A stretch of DNA of 62,963 bases, from assembly GCA_023666945.1 (NCBI GenBank), contig JAMPAY010000013.1, positions 1 through 62,963 on the forward strand, written 5' to 3'. This document shows, piece after piece, positions 44,077-53,388 of the stretch. The notes beneath the pieces were generated by a model that saw only the letters and a program-made list of their open reading frames with translations, was not told where the DNA came from and searched no databases. Position numbers and translations under genes: made by a program. Source of the DNA: Paludibacter sp. GTDB lineage: Bacteria; Bacteroidota; Bacteroidia; Bacteroidales; Paludibacteraceae. How positions within the stretch are numbered: the stretch's first letter is position 1; each line of letters opens with the position of its first letter.

Positions 44077-45051
44077 ATGCCAATATATATGAAGAAATTA
44101 AGTGCTATTGCAATTTTATTGCTTGGTGTGGTTGCGCTGAATGCGCAGCATCCTATTTACCCGTTTTTCGATGATAAGGGAGCGGTGAGATTGGAAACTG
44201 TTGAGTTAAACGATGCGTCTGATACTTTGGTAAGTGTCTTCCATCGTGCCGACGATATTGTTTGGTCGCGTATTGTGTACCGCATTATCGATATGCGTTA
44301 CAAGCAGAATTACCAACTCTATTTCCCTGTAATTACAGAGCAGGGAACATCAGATAGGAATCTTTTTCGTGTAATATTGGATGCTATAGGAGAAGGATTG
44401 CCTGTATATCAGCGTATCGAAGGAAATATCAAACCGGTCTTTGCCGTAGATAATATTTTGCCTAAATCGCAAATACCTCCCACATTGATGGTGTATGACC
44501 AAGCAATTGCCGATGAAATGGCAGAACAAGGTGATACTTGCTACTCAAATGTTGCTTGCTCTAATGAGATGTTGTACAACTACAATGCAGAAACCGATCA
44601 ATTGGTATTCAACGAATTTGCCTATTCCAATGGTGCCTTTATCCGTAACCAATTGAAATATATGATTCAAGAAATAGTATTCTTCGATAAGCATACATCA
44701 CGCTTGTACTCAAAGATTATTGCCATTGCACCACTGCAATCCGATAAAATACAGACGCAAGACGATGTAATGACCGCTATTAATCAATCAATGCTCTTTT
44801 GGATTTCCTTTGATGAGTTGCGCCCCTATTTGGCAAGGCAATACATGATTCCGCAATCGAACGATACTAAGCGTATGACGTACGATGAGTTCTTTGCCAA
44901 GAAACTCTATACATCTTACATCTTGGGAGATAGCAATATGTACAATCGTATGTTCCCCAGTTATACACGCTCTGAGGAAGAAATAAAGAAGGAGCAACAA
45001 CGTGTCTTTGACGAACTCCTCAATTTTGAGCAAGATCTTTGGGAGTATTAA
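44077..45051 (+). CDS. gldN: T9SS ring protein GldN/PorN
   Basis: 324 aa with a signal peptide (MKKLSAIAILLLGVVALNAQ). The GldN domain is seen in VWSRIVYRIIDMRYKQNYQLYFP, given here as SRIVYRIIDMRYKQNYQLYF, and in LKYMIQEIVFFDKHTSRLYS. It forms the periplasmic ring with GldK. Two in-frame ATGs exist, at 44077 and 44089. A strong AAAAGGAG ribosome-binding site 7 nt before 44077 favours the first, although such sites are rare in this phylum. It ends the T9SS core block. Confidence 0.95.
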   Translation: MPIYMKKLSAIAILLLGVVALNAQHPIYPFFDDKGAVRLETVELNDASDTLVSVFHRADDIVWSRIVYRIIDMRYKQNYQLYFPVITEQGTSDRNLFRVILDAIGEGLPVYQRIEGNIKPVFAVDNILPKSQIPPTLMVYDQAIADEMAEQGDTCYSNVACSNEMLYNYNAETDQLVFNEFAYSNGAFIRNQLKYMIQEIVFFDKHTSRLYSKIIAIAPLQSDKIQTQDDVMTAINQSMLFWISFDELRPYLARQYMIPQSNDTKRMTYDEFFAKKLYTSYILGDSNMYNRMFPSYTRSEEEIKKEQQRVFDELLNFEQDLWEY

Positions 45052-45141
45052 TTCTTTCATATTGACATTTGAAACAAGAATCAGTAGAAGTCTTATGGCT
45101 TTGTCTGATTCTTGCTTCTGTCTTCTAAATGCTATCGTACT

Positions 45142-46008
45142 ATGACCAAGAGGCATCACCGTTTTTTTAATATGTATCTGACCACTACGGTCAGTATTGT
45201 GCTTGTGCTTTTTCTTATCGGTATGGAAACAATCTTGGTTATTTCCGCACACGACTTGATGCGGCAGATCAAAGAGAATATTGCACTAACCATTGTCTTG
45301 AACGACGATGCACCCGCCGATGAGGTGGAGCGTTTGGGACGTTTGTTGGATATCGCTCCTTTTGTGCGAGAATATCATCTTACCGATAAAGAAGAAGCGT
45401 TAGATTTGCATATCCGTAATTTAGGAGAAGATCCGTCTGCCTTCTTGGGGTTCAATCCCTTGTTGGCATCATACGATGTGAAATTAAATGCTGCCTATGC
45501 GCATGCCGATAGCATTGCCCATATTGAGCAACGTCTTTCAGTTTTCTCGGCAGTCAATAAGATAGTTTATCAAAAAGATATTATTAGTGCCTTAGACCAA
45601 AATCTGGGAAATGTTTCTCTCATATTGTTATCTGTTGCATGCATCTTATTGTTTGTGGCTGTTGCACTGATTGTTAATACAATTCGTTTGAGTGTTTATT
45701 CACGGCGTTTTCTCATCAATACGATGAAATTGGTAGGGGCTACTCCCTGGGTTATCAAGTCTCCCATTATTTGGCGTAATGTCAGAATGGGCTTGGTGGC
45801 AGGTATCTTTGCTTTAGTGTTGTTGGGAGGTGCACTGTTCTATTGCAGGCAACAATTGGGGCTTGTCTTATTGTCCTTAGAGTGGAGCAATCTGTTGATC
45901 GTGGCGGGGGTTGTTATCTTATCTGGCTTGTGTATTGCGTTTATGGCTTCATTGTTTGCTGTAAATCGCTATATACGAATGAAGACAGACGATTTGTATT
46001 ATATCTGA
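45142..46008 (+). CDS. ftsX: Cell-division protein FtsX
   Basis: 288 aa. One N-terminal transmembrane helix (MYLTTTVSIVLVLFLIGME), an extracytoplasmic domain (about 50-155) and three C-terminal helices give the FtsX topology. With the ATPase FtsE it controls peptidoglycan hydrolases at the septum; ftsE is not adjacent. The ATG at 45142 was preferred because the ten codons upstream from a TTG show no family sequence. It opens the conserved Bacteroidota string ftsX-DUF3098-uppP-truB-queA. Confidence 0.92.
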   Translation: MTKRHHRFFNMYLTTTVSIVLVLFLIGMETILVISAHDLMRQIKENIALTIVLNDDAPADEVERLGRLLDIAPFVREYHLTDKEEALDLHIRNLGEDPSAFLGFNPLLASYDVKLNAAYAHADSIAHIEQRLSVFSAVNKIVYQKDIISALDQNLGNVSLILLSVACILLFVAVALIVNTIRLSVYSRRFLINTMKLVGATPWVIKSPIIWRNVRMGLVAGIFALVLLGGALFYCRQQLGLVLLSLEWSNLLIVAGVVILSGLCIAFMASLFAVNRYIRMKTDDLYYI

Positions 46009-46067
46009 CAAATAGGTAGGTGCATATGTTTGCGCCTTTTACATACAAAATATAATTGTTTGACACT

Positions 46068-46286
46068 ATGAAATACAATTTGGATAAATTAAATTTGATA
46101 CTGATAGCCGTTTCTTTTCTGATTATTGTAATAGGTTTTGCTTTGATGTTAGGTGCTCCTAGTGGAGAAACGGAGTTCAATCCTGATATCTTTTCTGTTC
46201 GACGTGTCACTGTCGGACCAATGATTGCACTGCTGGGGTTTTTAGGCATGGTGGGGGCTATCCTATACCGTCCTGGGAAAAAATAA
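46068..46286 (+). CDS. DUF3098 two-helix membrane protein
   Basis: 72 aa. Two transmembrane helices ([20 protein letters not shown] and [20 protein letters not shown]) are separated by an extracytoplasmic loop with [13 protein letters not shown], the DUF3098 signature. The family is found in Bacteroidota between ftsX and uppP, so a role in envelope growth is likely but not shown. The ATG at 46068 is preferred to an upstream TTG. It ends 10 bp before uppP. Confidence 0.9.
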   Translation: MKYNLDKLNLILIAVSFLIIVIGFALMLGAPSGETEFNPDIFSVRRVTVGPMIALLGFLGMVGAILYRPGKK

Positions 46287-46296
46287 TTTCGTACAG

Positions 46297-47136
46297 ATGA
46301 GTTGGTTTGAAGCGCTTATATTAGGAATAGTGCAAGGACTTACCGAGTTCTTGCCGGTCAGTAGTAGCGGTCATCTGGAAATAGGGCACTACTTGTTAGG
46401 TACTTCCGGAGAGGAAAACCTCACATTCGCTATTGTTGTACATACGGCTACAGTCTTGTCTACATTGGTTGTGTTATGGAAAGAGGTTGCTTGGATTCTG
46501 CGTGGTACCTTTACTACCGTTCAATGGAACAAAGAGAAAGACTATGCGGCTAAAATACTGCTCTCCATGATTCCTGTATTCATTGTGGGTATGTTCTTTA
46601 AAGAAACTATTGAGCAGTTCTTTGGTAATGGCTTACTTTTGGTAGGCATCTGTTTGCTAATCACGGCTTTTTTACTCTTTATTAGTGAGTGGATAACCAA
46701 GAAACGTGAACGGCTGTCTCAAAACACAGAAACAGGTGAAGTGGGAAAAGAAATTTCTTATAGCGATGCGTTTATCATCGGCTGTGCGCAGGCGGTAGCC
46801 GTTTTGCCGGGTCTGTCACGTTCCGGTACAACCATCGCTACGGGGCTCTTGTGCGGAGTGAAGAAATCTGCTGTGGCGCAGTTCTCTTTCCTTATGGTAC
46901 TTATTCCTATTTTAGGAGAGGCATTTCTCGATCTGCTCAAATATTTGCAAGAACCGACTGTAGTGTCGTCAATTCCTGCCGCCTCGTTGGTTGTAGGTTT
47001 TTTTGCTGCGTTCTTTACGGGTTGTTTCGCATGCCGATTTATGATTGAGATAGTGCGTAAACAGAAACTTATATGGTTCTCGCTCTATTGTCTTATTGTC
47101 GGTATGGTAGCAATCTTGGGTACTCTGATAGGTTGA
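46297..47136 (+). CDS. uppP: Undecaprenyl-diphosphate phosphatase UppP (BacA)
   Basis: 279 aa, about eight transmembrane helices. It dephosphorylates undecaprenyl diphosphate to regenerate the lipid carrier for peptidoglycan and surface polysaccharides. The two signature regions are [20 protein letters not shown] (catalytic Glu, Ser and His) and [16 protein letters not shown] (catalytic Arg). Overproduction of the family gives bacitracin resistance. It is located between DUF3098 and truB (13-bp gap). Confidence 0.97.
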   Translation: MSWFEALILGIVQGLTEFLPVSSSGHLEIGHYLLGTSGEENLTFAIVVHTATVLSTLVVLWKEVAWILRGTFTTVQWNKEKDYAAKILLSMIPVFIVGMFFKETIEQFFGNGLLLVGICLLITAFLLFISEWITKKRERLSQNTETGEVGKEISYSDAFIIGCAQAVAVLPGLSRSGTTIATGLLCGVKKSAVAQFSFLMVLIPILGEAFLDLLKYLQEPTVVSSIPAASLVVGFFAAFFTGCFACRFMIEIVRKQKLIWFSLYCLIVGMVAILGTLIG

Positions 47137-47149
47137 TTTGGTGTAGTGC

Positions 47150-47854
47150 ATGAATTTTATTGAAGGAGAGATATTGGCTTTTGATAAGCCCTACGGATGG
47201 ACTTCGTTCGATGTGGTTGGAAAAGCGCGTTGGATGTTGTGCCGTAAGTTGGGGCAGAAGAAACTTAAGGTAGGGCATACGGGTACATTAGACCCCTTGG
47301 CTACGGGAGTGGTCATTGTTTGTACGGGTAAGAAAACAAAGTTGATCGATCAATTGCAGTACGATGTAAAAGAATATGTTGCAGAATTGCAGTTGGGGGC
47401 TACTACGCCAAGTTTCGATTTGGAAAAAGAGGTTGATGCTCTCTATCCGACGGAGCATATAACGCCCGAGTTAGTAGCCGAAGTTTTGCCGCGTTTTCAA
47501 GGGGAGATATGGCAAGTACCTCCTGTCTTTTCTGCCGTGAAGGTCGATGGTAAGCGGGCTTATGCCTATGCACGCAAAGGTGAACAAGTAGAACTAAAGC
47601 CCAAACTGTTGGTGATTGACGAAATCGAACTGTTGGATTTCGATGCCGAACGTATGCGCCTTACCATTCGGGTCGTTTGTTCCAAAGGTACTTATATCAG
47701 AGCCTTGGCACGCGACATCGGAGAAGCACTCCAATCAGGGGCGCACTTGTTGTCGCTAAGGCGTACAAGGGTGGGAGCCGTTACTGTGGAACAATGTATG
47801 AATTTTGAGCAGTTTGCTGCATTGCTGGAGCAGACTGATAATATAATGAACTAA
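47150..47854 (+). CDS. truB: tRNA pseudouridine55 synthase TruB
   Basis: 234 aa. Isomerises U55 in the T-loop of tRNAs. Motifs include [16 protein letters not shown], the catalytic Asp in [16 protein letters not shown] and [20 protein letters not shown], then [18 protein letters not shown]. It lacks the C-terminal PUA domain of enterobacterial TruB, as is usual for the shorter bacterial form. It is followed 13 bp later by queA. Confidence 0.97.
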   Translation: MNFIEGEILAFDKPYGWTSFDVVGKARWMLCRKLGQKKLKVGHTGTLDPLATGVVIVCTGKKTKLIDQLQYDVKEYVAELQLGATTPSFDLEKEVDALYPTEHITPELVAEVLPRFQGEIWQVPPVFSAVKVDGKRAYAYARKGEQVELKPKLLVIDEIELLDFDAERMRLTIRVVCSKGTYIRALARDIGEALQSGAHLLSLRRTRVGAVTVEQCMNFEQFAALLEQTDNIMN

Positions 47855-47867
47855 AAGCGATATAGAT

Positions 47868-48938
47868 ATGAAACTGTCACAATTTAAATTTCATCTGCCC
47901 GAGGAGTTGATTGCTCAGTATCCTGCTCGTTATCGTGACGAAGCACGTTTGTTGGTGTTACATCGAAAAACGGGGGATATCGAACTTAAGACAATACCCG
48001 ATATGTTGGACTATTTTGATGAGGGAGACCATTTTATCTTTAACGATACCAAAGTGTTTCCTGCACGTCTGTATGGCAATAAAGAGCGTACGGGAGCCAA
48101 TATCGAAGTTTTCCTTTTGCGTGAACTGAATCATGAAAATCGCTATTGGGATGTATTGGTCGATCCTGCACGTAAGATTCGTATCGGTAATAAAATATAT
48201 TTCGATGAAGAAAATACCATAGTGGCTGAAGTCATCGATAATACCACTTCGCGCGGACGTACGTTGCGTTTCCTTACCGACTATCCTACAAGTGAGTTCC
48301 GAAAGCATCTCTTTGATTTAGGAGAAACGCCGCTGCCTAAATATATTAAGCGTGATCGAGAAAATCCCGATGTGCGTGATGTGGAGGATGCCGAACGTTA
48401 TCAAACTATTTTTGCGGAAAAAGAGGGGGCTGTGGCAGTTCCTGCTACCGGGTTGCATTTCTCTAAGTCTATGCTGAAACGTATGGAAATTAGAGGTATT
48501 GAATGGGATTTTGTAACTTCTCATATTGGTTTGGGCATCTTCAAATCCATAGATGTAGAAGATTTGACCAAACATAAGATGGATTCGGAGCAAATGGAGG
48601 TCTCACAGGCTATAGTCGATATGGTGGAAAAATTGCACGAAGAGCAGAAACATATATGCGCCATAGGTACCGATGTTATGCGTGCATTGGAAACGGTTGT
48701 CGGAACAGGTGGTCACATTAAGGCTTATTCGGGGTGGACAAATAAATTTATTGCTCCTCCTTACGATTTCTCTGTGGCTGATACCATGTTGGCTAATTTC
48801 TATATGCCGCAATCTACGCAATTGATTATGGTGGCGGCTTTCGGAGGATATGAGAACGTGATGCATGCCTATGAGGTGGCTGTTCAAGAGGGTTTCCACT
48901 TCGGCGATTATGGCGATGCCATGCTTATTGTTGACTGA
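47868..48938 (+). CDS. queA: S-adenosylmethionine:tRNA ribosyltransferase-isomerase QueA
   Basis: 356 aa. Forms epoxyqueuosine in tRNA from 7-aminomethyl-7-deazaguanine and SAM. Conserved segments are [64 protein letters not shown] (the central QueA block) and [19 protein letters not shown]. Length and ends are normal. The position between truB and rnhB is consistent with a tRNA-modification and housekeeping operon. Confidence 0.97.
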   Translation: MKLSQFKFHLPEELIAQYPARYRDEARLLVLHRKTGDIELKTIPDMLDYFDEGDHFIFNDTKVFPARLYGNKERTGANIEVFLLRELNHENRYWDVLVDPARKIRIGNKIYFDEENTIVAEVIDNTTSRGRTLRFLTDYPTSEFRKHLFDLGETPLPKYIKRDRENPDVRDVEDAERYQTIFAEKEGAVAVPATGLHFSKSMLKRMEIRGIEWDFVTSHIGLGIFKSIDVEDLTKHKMDSEQMEVSQAIVDMVEKLHEEQKHICAIGTDVMRALETVVGTGGHIKAYSGWTNKFIAPPYDFSVADTMLANFYMPQSTQLIMVAAFGGYENVMHAYEVAVQEGFHFGDYGDAMLIVD

Positions 48939-48974
48939 TAGAAGTTGTTTGTGCTTTCTTAATCTGTTTGTAGT

Positions 48975-49562
48975 ATGTTGGCGTCCTATATGATACCCGA
49001 TGTTTTGGAAGCAGGATGCGATGAGGCAGGCAGAGGATGTTTGTGCGGCTCGGTATTTGCGGCTGCCGTTATCCTTCCGCAAGAGTTTCAAAATGATCTG
49101 CTGAACGACTCCAAACAACTGACGGAACGCGAACGATATGCCTTACGCCCGATTATCGAAAAGGAAGCGGTTGCTTGGGCTTTGGGAGAGGTTACTGCCG
49201 CTGAAATTGACGAAATCAACATTCTTAATGCTTCTATCTTGGCTATGCACCGTGCTTTGGCAAATTTAGCCGTTAAGCCGGAGCATATCATTGTTGATGG
49301 AAATCGTTTCAAACCTTATTCGTTCATCCCCTATAGAACGATTGTTAAGGGTGACGGTAAATATATGTCCATTGCAGCGGCATCAGTGCTTGCCAAAACC
49401 TATCGCGATGACTATATGCGCAGGTTGGCACAAGAGTATCCCTACTATGGGTGGGAGAAGAATATGGGCTATCCTACCAAAGAACATCGTCGGGCTATAT
49501 TGGATAAAGGTATCACACCTTATCATCGAAAGACATTCGGTTTCACTACAAAAGATTTGTAG
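48975..49562 (+). CDS. rnhB: Ribonuclease HII
   Basis: 195 aa. Cuts RNA in RNA-DNA hybrids and at single ribonucleotides. The active-site signature EAGCDEAGRGCLCGSVFAAA gives the Asp-Glu pair. The remaining acidic residues are in LNDSKQLTERER and IIVDGNRFKP. GRPTK-type substrate recognition appears as GYPTKEHR near the end. Last gene of the plus-strand run, before a bidirectional terminator. Confidence 0.96.
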   Translation: MLASYMIPDVLEAGCDEAGRGCLCGSVFAAAVILPQEFQNDLLNDSKQLTERERYALRPIIEKEAVAWALGEVTAAEIDEINILNASILAMHRALANLAVKPEHIIVDGNRFKPYSFIPYRTIVKGDGKYMSIAAASVLAKTYRDDYMRRLAQEYPYYGWEKNMGYPTKEHRRAILDKGITPYHRKTFGFTTKDL

Positions 49563-49593
49563 ATGTAGCATAAACAAATACTACTCATAAAAC

Positions 49594-49632
49594 AATAGCA
49601 GGTTTCTTGTTGTAGAAGCCTGCTATTTTCTT
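49594..49632. terminator. Bidirectional terminator between rnhB and the TonB receptor gene
   Basis: 13-bp stem with one G-T wobble (49595-49606 region with 49615-49627), loop CTTGTTGTA-like, followed by a T-rich tail on the plus strand. Confidence 0.85.
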
Positions 49633-49648
49633 TTTTTGTGTCTATGTA

Positions 49649-51898
49649 TTAGAATGTGATGCAGAACCCTGCATGTACGTTGATGCCTGCTTGGGCATAA
49701 TACCAGGGAGAGTATTCGTAATGTCCGTCTTCAAAGAGACACATCCAATTGCCACCATTCGATTCATAACGTGCGTTGAATAGATTGTTTATTTGACAAC
49801 GCAGGGCAATGTCAGGACAACGTTTGGGCAGGGGAAGTATATATTGCAAATTCAAGTTCGTAACGGTATAGGCTTTCAGCATGGCTTCTTCCGACATGGT
49901 ATTGTCCAAATACTGTTTTCCCACTACGTTCGTCTGCAGGTCGGCTCTGAAACCTGCTACGTCAAAACTGAAGACAGAGGCTGCTGTGATAGAGGGCGAA
50001 AAAGCGATGTCTACATTGCCGAAGTTTATTTCTGTTTGTCCGAGGTCGTTCCAATCGGTATCGTAGGTATCCACCCAATCGGTGTAATTCAGTATCCTGT
50101 TGTGCGAGAAGGTTATATTACCTTCCCATGTGAAGATAAACCGCTGCTCTGTGCCAACAGGCATATCCACAATCTTTACACCTGCACTGATTTCTGCTCC
50201 TGTGCGATACGAATCTTTTACATTGCGTGTCAGATAAGCACCTGTGTCCGAATATTTTCCGGTCAATACAAGTTGATTGTCATAGTCCATGTAGTAGAGA
50301 TTGATGCCTGCATGAAAACGTTCGTGCTGGTAAGTATATCCGAGTTCGTAGTCGTAAAGCCGCTCCGATGTAGGTATTTCGTAAGGCCCTGCTTCTGTAT
50401 AGTTTTTGCGCGAGGGTTCGCGGTTGGCTATGGCAAAATTGAAGTAGGTCTGGTGTCCGCAGTTGCGATACGTAATACCTGCTTTGGGGTTGAAGAAGTT
50501 AAAGGTCTCCTCTACAGGAATCGGTTGCAGGTCCTCATCGTTAATTCCCCCAATCTGATAATGAACATATCGATATTGCATATCGGCATACAGAGTCAGT
50601 TGTTGGCGAGCCTGATTTATGATGCGCCAGTTGGCACGTGCATAAACGTTCGCATCAAATTTATCACCATGGTTGCGGTAGTACTCGTAATTCAAGGGTA
50701 CATTGTACGGATAGAGTGAGTCACGCACATAGATTACGTTACCATAGTGTAGTCCGTTATAATTGTTTATGGCAGTTCCTATTTGTGCATCCACAGGTTC
50801 TGATACATATTTGAAAGAAAGCACGCCGCCGTAAAAATGATTGTTGAGATGCTTTTGGCGTATAAAGTCGCTTTTCTTAACGGTTTCTCCTGCTTCGTTG
50901 GTGTAGGGTTCTAATCCGAACGAACTGAATTTCTTGTCGGCTTTGTATTGTTCGTAGTAGCCTCCACCGTGTGTATAGTGCATTGTGGCATTTAACCAAA
51001 GTGAGGGCAGCAGTTGCTGGGCAAGATGTAGTTGTACATGTTGCTGTTGATAGTTATCGGTTTGGTTGTCATAGTAGGCTGTCTGACCATTGTCATCAGT
51101 ATATTCTCCGGCGGGATTGTAGCGATGGTTGGTTTGTAAGTCGGCAGCCGAAACACCGTCCCATGCCATATAGGTCTTCTCTTTTCCTCCGAATACAGAC
51201 AATTCTACCTTTGTTCTGTGTGTGTCATATCCCAATGCGGCATGATACGAATAGAGGTCTGAGGCTGCTCTTTCCAAATAACCGTCAGAGTTGACTTTCG
51301 AGAATCGTCCCTGAAACCATAGATTGTTTGGAAGTACTATTTCTGCGGCTATCATCTCTTTAAAGGTGTTGTACATACCTCCATTAAAAGCCAATTGTAC
51401 ATGGTTTTCACGATGTTGGTTAGGTTGCGGAAGTGTACTCATGTTCACTGAGGCTCCAAAGGCTGCGGAGCCGTTGGTTGAGGTTCCTACGCCGCGTTGT
51501 ATGTTCAGTTGGCTTAACGAAGAACTCATGTCGGTCAGGTTTACCCAAAACACGGTTTGGCTCTCGGCATCGTTCAGAGGAACATCATTCACGGTCATAT
51601 TGATGCGTGTGTGGTCGGTACCTCTAACGCGAAAATAGGTGTAACCTATGCCCAAACCGTCATCGGAAGTAGTAACGAGCGATGGGGTGGCAGAAAGCAG
51701 ATAGGGGAGGTTCTGACCGGTGTTGTTCTGATTGAGGGCTTTTGAGCCGATAACAGTGTGGTTGTCGGTGGGTTGTACTACATTGGCACTTACCTCAATC
51801 TGTTGAAGATTCCGGGCGATTGTAACAGTGTCTTGTTGTGCCTTGGCAGACAAGGCTGCCGTCGTAACGGCAAGTAAAAAAAAGATAGGCTTTTTCAT
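49649..51898 (-). CDS. TonB-dependent outer-membrane receptor, probable thiamin-compound importer
   Basis: 749 aa with a signal peptide (MKKPIFFLLAVTTAALSAKAQ). A plug domain (about 40-165; TYFRVRGTDHTRINMTVNDV and LNIQRGVGTSTNGSAAFGAS) is followed by a beta-barrel ending in the aromatic GINVHAGFCITF. There is no carboxypeptidase-like N-terminal extension and no SusD partner, so it is not a SusC. Because its message begins with a TPP aptamer, it is probably the outer-membrane receptor for thiamin or its derivatives, as in other Bacteroidetes. No pnuT or thiamin pyrophosphokinase gene follows. The start is the ATG directly before the signal peptide; an upstream TTG lies in the leader. Confidence 0.9.
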   Translation of the reverse strand: MKKPIFFLLAVTTAALSAKAQQDTVTIARNLQQIEVSANVVQPTDNHTVIGSKALNQNNTGQNLPYLLSATPSLVTTSDDGLGIGYTYFRVRGTDHTRINMTVNDVPLNDAESQTVFWVNLTDMSSSLSQLNIQRGVGTSTNGSAAFGASVNMSTLPQPNQHRENHVQLAFNGGMYNTFKEMIAAEIVLPNNLWFQGRFSKVNSDGYLERAASDLYSYHAALGYDTHRTKVELSVFGGKEKTYMAWDGVSAADLQTNHRYNPAGEYTDDNGQTAYYDNQTDNYQQQHVQLHLAQQLLPSLWLNATMHYTHGGGYYEQYKADKKFSSFGLEPYTNEAGETVKKSDFIRQKHLNNHFYGGVLSFKYVSEPVDAQIGTAINNYNGLHYGNVIYVRDSLYPYNVPLNYEYYRNHGDKFDANVYARANWRIINQARQQLTLYADMQYRYVHYQIGGINDEDLQPIPVEETFNFFNPKAGITYRNCGHQTYFNFAIANREPSRKNYTEAGPYEIPTSERLYDYELGYTYQHERFHAGINLYYMDYDNQLVLTGKYSDTGAYLTRNVKDSYRTGAEISAGVKIVDMPVGTEQRFIFTWEGNITFSHNRILNYTDWVDTYDTDWNDLGQTEINFGNVDIAFSPSITAASVFSFDVAGFRADLQTNVVGKQYLDNTMSEEAMLKAYTVTNLNLQYILPLPKRCPDIALRCQINNLFNARYESNGGNWMCLFEDGHYEYSPWYYAQAGINVHAGFCITF

Positions 51899-51940
51899 TT
51901 TCAAACGTCCACGACGGGGAAAATGCGCAGCCAACACTTT

Positions 51941-52010
51941 CTAACATCCTTTGGCAGCATTACCTGCCCAAGTTCATAGGGTATAATCTCAGCCGTTAGG
52001 CACCCCCATC
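51941..52010 (-). promoter_or_regulatory. TPP (thiamin pyrophosphate) riboswitch, THI element
   Basis: Read on the minus strand the leader contains GGGGGTGCC, then GGCTGAGATTATACCC, then GAACTTGGGCAGGTAATGCT followed by GCCAAAGGATGTTAG. These are the conserved THI-box blocks (CUGAGA, ACCC, GAAC, GGUAAUGC, near-GGA end) in correct order. The aptamer starts about 10 nt after the predicted transcription start and ends about 45 nt before the receptor ATG. It would reduce receptor expression when TPP is plentiful. Confidence 0.93.
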
Positions 52011-52023
52011 TGGAATACGGCGG

Positions 52024-52055
52024 CAAAGGTATATCTTTTTTTCGGAATGTACAAA
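52024..52055 (-). promoter_or_regulatory. Promoter of the riboswitch-receptor unit
   Basis: Minus-strand TACCTTTG (plus CAAAGGTA, 52024-52031) and TTTG (plus CAAA, 52052-52055) with a 20-nt spacer. Start near 52017, just before the TPP aptamer. Confidence 0.82.
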
Positions 52056-52115
52056 TCTCTGTTCCTAACTGATATTTTTTATACAGTCCCCAATGCCGTT
52101 TATAGAGTTCGCTAT

Positions 52116-52162
52116 ACAACAAGAAGGGAGAATGCACTCTATCGCTTTCTCCCTCCTGTTGT
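52116..52162 (-). terminator. Probable terminator of the rnf operon
   Basis: AGGGAGAA (52125-52132) pairs with TTCTCCCT (52147-52154); the outer ACAAC and GTTGT extend the hairpin imperfectly. It lies 20-65 nt past the rnfA stop. The U run is interrupted (UUCUUGUUGU). Confidence 0.6.
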
Positions 52163-52182
52163 CTTTTATTAGGATTGGTCTT

Positions 52183-52779
52183 TTATACCACACCGCTAAA
52201 GCCCATAAATGCCATGGCAAGCAACCCCGCGGTAAGCAGTGCTATAGGAGTTCCCTGCATGGCTTTAGGTACATTGTTCATCGATAGTTGTTCGCGCATA
52301 CCGGCAAACAGAATCAATGCTAAGGCAAAACCCAGTGCGGTGGCAAAGGCAAAGATAGTACCGCTGAGCAATCCGTATTCCATACCGGCAGGCAGTTTGT
52401 AAGTGCCGTTGGCTACCAAGATAGCCACACCCAAAATACAGCAGTTGGTGGTGATGAGTGGCAAGAATACACCCAATGCCTGATAGAGCGATGGAGAAAT
52501 CTTTTTCAATATAATCTCTATCAACTGCACCAAAGCAGCAATAATGAGAATGAATAAGATGGTTTGCAAGAACTCCAACTGGAAAGCCACAAGTACATAC
52601 TTTTGCAACAGGTAGGTAACTACAGTGGCAAGGGTTAAAACGAAAGTCACTGCAGCACTCATGCCAAGTGCCGTATCAATCTTCTTGCTGACGCCCAAGA
52701 ACGGACATATGCCGAGGAATTGCGATAACACGATATTGTTTACAAGTATCGCGCTGATGAATATAAGAAAATATGCCAT
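52183..52779 (-). CDS. rnfA: Rnf electron transport complex subunit A
   Basis: 198 aa, six transmembrane helices. It begins MAYFLIFISAILVNNIVLSQ and continues FLGICPFLGVSKK, the RnfA/NqrE signature with a conserved Cys (residue 25 region) that helps bind an in-membrane Fe-S cluster with RnfE. The Rnf complex couples ferredoxin oxidation and NAD reduction to ion pumping. This is the last gene of the operon, 24 bp after rnfE. Confidence 0.96.
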   Translation of the reverse strand: MAYFLIFISAILVNNIVLSQFLGICPFLGVSKKIDTALGMSAAVTFVLTLATVVTYLLQKYVLVAFQLEFLQTILFILIIAALVQLIEIILKKISPSLYQALGVFLPLITTNCCILGVAILVANGTYKLPAGMEYGLLSGTIFAFATALGFALALILFAGMREQLSMNNVPKAMQGTPIALLTAGLLAMAFMGFSGVV

Positions 52780-52803
52780 ATCTGTTAAGTTTCGTGTGAA
52801 TAA

Positions 52804-53388
52804 TTATTTGCGTACTTTGTTAACGATAGCCATCACGTATGCCAAAGCGATGAATGCACCGGGTGCCAATACGAAGATGAGCATTCCGTAGGTTTCCGGA
52901 TAAAGCATCTGATTAAACAACTTGCCGGTACCAAGCAGTTCGCGAATGGCACCTATCACCGTGAGTGACAGGGTGAAACCTAATCCCATACCCAAACCGT
53001 CAAGAGCCGATAGACCTACATTGTTCTTGGCAGCAAAGGCTTCTGCACGTCCGAGCACAATACAGTTGACCACGATCAGCGGAATAAAGAGTCCGAGCGA
53101 TTCGTAGAGCGCGGGCAGATATGCCTGCATACAGAGTTGTACCACCGTTACGAATGTGGCAATCACCACTATAAAGGCGGGAATACGCACTTTGTCGGGG
53201 ATAAGGTTCTTAAGAAGTGATATCACTACATTGGAGCAAACCAATACGAATGCCGTGGCGAGACCCATCGACATACCGTTGAGTGCAGAAGTGGTCGTTG
53301 CCAAGGTCGGGCACATACCCAAAACGAGGGCGAACGTAGGGTTCTCGCGGATAATACCGTTGCTGAGAGTCTTCAGTGCTTTATTCAT
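52804..53388 (-). CDS. rnfE: Rnf electron transport complex subunit E
   Basis: 194 aa, six transmembrane helices. Conserved segments are GIIRENPTFALVLGMCPTLA (with the cluster-binding Cys), IPDKVRIPAFIVVIATFVT, FIPLIVVNCIVLGRAEAFA and LDGLGMGLGFTLSL. The ATG at 53388 was chosen; the frame is open further upstream but that region is the 3' end of rnfG read in another frame. It overlaps rnfG by 8 bp. Confidence 0.95.
   Translation of the reverse strand: MNKALKTLSNGIIRENPTFALVLGMCPTLATTTSALNGMSMGLATAFVLVCSNVVISLLKNLIPDKVRIPAFIVVIATFVTVVQLCMQAYLPALYESLGLFIPLIVVNCIVLGRAEAFAAKNNVGLSALDGLGMGLGFTLSLTVIGAIRELLGTGKLFNQMLYPETYGMLIFVLAPGAFIALAYVMAIVNKVRK

Noticed and set aside
49793..50719. 308-codon plus-strand frame opposite the TonB receptor
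   Set aside because: Shadow of a beta-barrel gene whose codon bias keeps the complementary frame open.
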